NCBI GenBank assembly: GCA_029531795.1
Contig: JAPEIS010000010.1
Location: 682,001 to 746,000, forward strand
DNA: 64,000 nucleotides
Direction: 5' to 3'
Source of the DNA: Sclerotinia nivalis
Taxonomy: Eukaryota > Ascomycota > Leotiomycetes > Helotiales > Sclerotiniaceae
Positions 61,512 through 64,000 of this stretch are shown one piece after another. The notes beneath the pieces are model-generated. The model was not told where the DNA came from. It made no database searches and saw only the letters and a program-made list of their open reading frames with translations. How positions within the stretch are numbered: the stretch's first letter is position 1; every line of letters begins with the position of its first letter. The translations under genes and the position numbers were made by a program.

Positions 61512-62160
61512 ATGGAACATCCCATCATCACATTAGGCAACTTAAATCCTTCTAAGATCAGAATTACCCGTGAGGTGGCTCATAGTTTCACTACAAAAAT
61601 TAATGACACTAAGGAAAAATTGACTGTACATATACCACTCAAAATCTTTTTGTACTCTACGAAAATAAAGTAATTCAATTTCTAGAACGAATTTGGCATT
61701 TCTTCAAAGATATCGACTGGTTTCTTCAGAATACCAGGGGATCGCCAAACTAATGTGATTAGTATAGAACGTCTGGGAAACCACCCTAGCTGGGACTGTA
61801 CTTCTTGCCGAATACGACGGTCGTTATCGAAGAATATTTACCTGGTTATGGCGGTATGGGTTGAGCAGACGTATACACAGTACATTTCCAGTCGAAGCCG
61901 GAGAGATCGAAGCCCCAGATCCCTTTCGAATAGATGGTGAATTCCCTGATGTGTTTCGGTTTGAACGATGAAGTCTGTTTTCGATGGCTGGAAGTTCTCC
62001 TTCAGTTTCGATCTGTGAATCGGTTTTGGAAAGGAGATGGTCAGGAAGGTTGTATATCGCAAAATGGAGACAGCAGCGTTCGGTACTTTGTTGAGTATCT
62101 CTGGATAGATATTCGAGAGGGATTTGCTGGTCTAATCAATCGCTAGATATGGTATCGCGT
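61512..62160 (+). pseudogene. Coding remnants of unknown family
   Basis: Three separate frames look like former exons of one plus-strand gene: MEHPIITLGNLNPSKIRIT from 61512; then QNLFVLYENKVIQFLERIWH; then, from about 61780 to the stop at 61969-61971, TVLLAEYDGRYRRIFTWLWR, GLSRRIHSTFP and EIEAPDPFRIDGEFPDVFRF. Stops and frame changes separate them without clear introns. I do not know the family. Confidence 0.3.
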
Positions 62161-63840
62161 GAAAAGATTTGCTTGGGTTTCGAAAGCCCTGTAATGCAGA
62201 GGGTAGGTCTCTAGATTAAATGAAGTTATCAGGATATGAGAATATGGATCTTTCGCAGAGGTTTCATTTTTCAATGATTGAAGAAGCTGCACGGAAGTTA
62301 TTGATAAACTGGGCTGCCAAATTACCGAGTTCTACATATATCTTGTCCTGATGGGTATTACACTTTGATGTAATTTACGACGACTTCTACGCCACCAACA
62401 AATAGTACGTACGATGCCCAAACGGTGTGGAATATATCTACTGTGCCGTGAAGTATTACGCATGATTGAGTTTCTAACCTGTTTACCACTATGATCATTG
62501 GGTATATGGGGAGGGCGAAGACTCAACACCTGTACGTGGTGCCCTCTACGAACCTCCAGCTCTCTATTGAGAGTCTGCAGAGCTAAGATTGAGTCATTTG
62601 ATGGAATCGGATACATTGGAAGAGAAAGAGAGAGTTTCCCGATTGCGATATTCACGATGGAAGGGTTATTACGATTTTACAGCATCAATATCTTCGAAAG
62701 GATGAACGAATATCAACCCAAAATACGGACGATGGCTACAGAAGCCCTGGTTAGATTCAACATCTGCCATCGACTATTACCTCAATACAAGGTATGATAC
62801 GCCTAGTAAATCCCTTCTATTCCAGAAGGGTCTTTTCGATATGGAATTTGCTATTGTTTTATTCGCATTTTATACCTTTTTTCGACAATCGACTATCGAA
62901 AACACATTCATTTTAACACTACGATTATCACAAAACAGAGAATACTATCATCTATCAATTAATGTTATGCTCTAGGCATCGATACGATATTACGCCTTTT
63001 CCTCGATTTTACGAAAATATTTTTTGTATGTATATGGGTAGGGTTAGGGCCACGCCCCACTATCATTACATTCAAACGACCGATATTCCATTCGGCGATT
63101 TCGATTATTTACATTCAAATAAAGCTGGAGATCATCACACCTAGGAAGGCATGCAAAGGAGCTAATGAATGAGTTCGAGCTGAGGAGAATGGTACCTCCC
63201 AGTTGCTTTTCACTAGTATGAGGACCCTTTTGCTGTACTGGAGGTAATCTTGACGGAGATGACTCTTGACCTTTGTGGAAAGTGGGTATCGGAATAACAG
63301 ATTGGATCGAAGAAGAAGATTATATCAATAGGATGCTTTAATTAGCAAAGGATAGAGGGAGAACGAGAAAGGAAAGGTCTTAGAGGATAAAGATATCGGG
63401 CTTTGTTCCCCAGTATTAGTTTTCACTTGCCCTCAATCAACATTTCAAGGGTTGAAAAGAAACCCAAACTATACAAACTGTATACTAGCTAGCATACAAC
63501 TCCCCATAGCATCAACTAGGAGCTCATAGAGCCCCTAGCCGTCCTAGATAGTCTTAGACTCAGTGTGGACGTTAAAATCAATCAATCAATCAATCAATCA
63601 TTGGGTATATGGATCTTAGTTCTATTACAACGGTTGGTTGGTTGGTTGGTTGGTAGGGAGCACATAAGATAAAATATGTATGTCAGATATCGACGTATAA
63701 TTATTTGAAGATAAAAGCCGTGTTTTGTTCTTCTCCCTTCAAAGTTCTTTTAATTCGAAACCAGTTTCACTCCTCTCACTTCCCGTCTCAGCTATTAACA
63801 AGTTTCCTCAATTTCCCCCTCTCAATCCACCCCAAACACA
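62161..63840. other. Intergenic region
   Basis: No supported gene. It holds an (AATC)n tract and a (GGTT)n tract (63576-63652). The last 100 bases, C/T-rich, form the leader of the hydrolase gene. Confidence 0.4.
63576..63652. repeat. Paired tetranucleotide repeats
   Basis: Six copies of AATC (63576-63600) are followed after about 30 bases by six copies of GGTT (63632-63653). Confidence 0.8.
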
Positions 63841-64000
63841 ATGCCCCGTCTCCCCTCGAAAACAGTATTCGTACTCGTACCAGGAGCCTCTCAATCCCCA
63901 GCCCACTATGGACTGCTAATGCATCTCCTCCTCACACGAGGCCATCCCGTCTATTCCGCCATTCTCCCCAGTACCGGACCAGGACTTGCAGCTAAAGATG
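63841..64000 (+). CDS. Alpha/beta-hydrolase, 5' part
   Basis: ATG 63841 opens MPRLPSKTVFVLVPGASQSP, then AHYGLLMHLLLTRGHPVYSA and ILPSTGPG, running off the window. The order (a beta strand of small hydrophobics, VPGA, x-x-PAHY, a helix, then a strand and LPS) is the start of the fungal alpha/beta-hydrolase group related to salicylate/aliphatic ester hydrolases (AB_hydrolase_6-like). The catalytic Ser, Asp and His lie beyond the window, so activity cannot be judged. Confidence 0.75.
   Translation, partial: MPRLPSKTVFVLVPGASQSPAHYGLLMHLLLTRGHPVYSAILPSTGPGLAAKD

Overview
This is a eukaryotic window from a filamentous ascomycete (Pezizomycotina). Genes carry short GT-AG introns of about 50-150 bases with CTAAC-like branch points, intergenic DNA is AT-rich, and the window holds wetA, a Zn(2)Cys(6) regulator, a Flc/TRP-like protein and a DUF3433 membrane protein. 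A Leotiomycete such as a member of the Sclerotiniaceae would fit, but that is inference.

Layout. 0-4 kb: the 5' part of a fungal rhodopsin-domain protein (minus), a UbiA-family prenyltransferase (plus), then two decayed genes (an MFS transporter and a START/SRPBCC-like protein), which look like an eroded metabolite locus. 6.3-8.6 kb: a Zn(2)Cys(6) transcription factor. 9.7-10.55 kb: an unidentified decayed gene with a 17-G run. 11.0-16.6 kb: the most unusual region, five tandem units (A-E). Each has a different, disordered-looking body followed, after one phase-0 intron, by a very short last exon encoding a C-terminal prenylation (CaaX) box, CLMM in four units and CSTM in one. Units D and E are intact, C is probably usable, A and B are broken or mis-framed. 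17-19 kb: glutathione-dependent formaldehyde dehydrogenase with a 15-base micro-exon. 21-22.6 kb: a Ser/Thr-rich single-pass, Mid2-like surface protein. 25.9-27.8 kb: an unrecognised gene and a decayed copy of its C-terminal part. 28.7-31.1 kb: two unrecognised ORFs overlapping by 13 bases in different frames.

32.4-33.5 kb: SDH assembly factor 2. 34.3-34.9 kb: a coiled-coil gene broken by a frameshift. 36.1-37.9 kb: wetA, the spore-maturation regulator. 39.8-42.5 kb: a DUF3433 multi-pass membrane protein. 43.1-45.2 kb: a mitochondrial-type double-hotdog acyl-CoA thioesterase. 46-47.7 kb: HAS1 DEAD-box helicase. 48.7-51.1 kb: a Flc-type TRP-like protein. 51-58.6 kb is nearly gene-free. 58.6-60.8 kb: a tiny gene and a convergent unrecognised gene. 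61.5-62 kb: decayed coding remnants. The window ends inside an alpha/beta-hydrolase gene.

Except for the possible UbiA locus and the CaaX array, neighbouring genes are independent housekeeping or developmental functions. All splice sites were chosen by eye from frame continuity and family knowledge; no searches were run.
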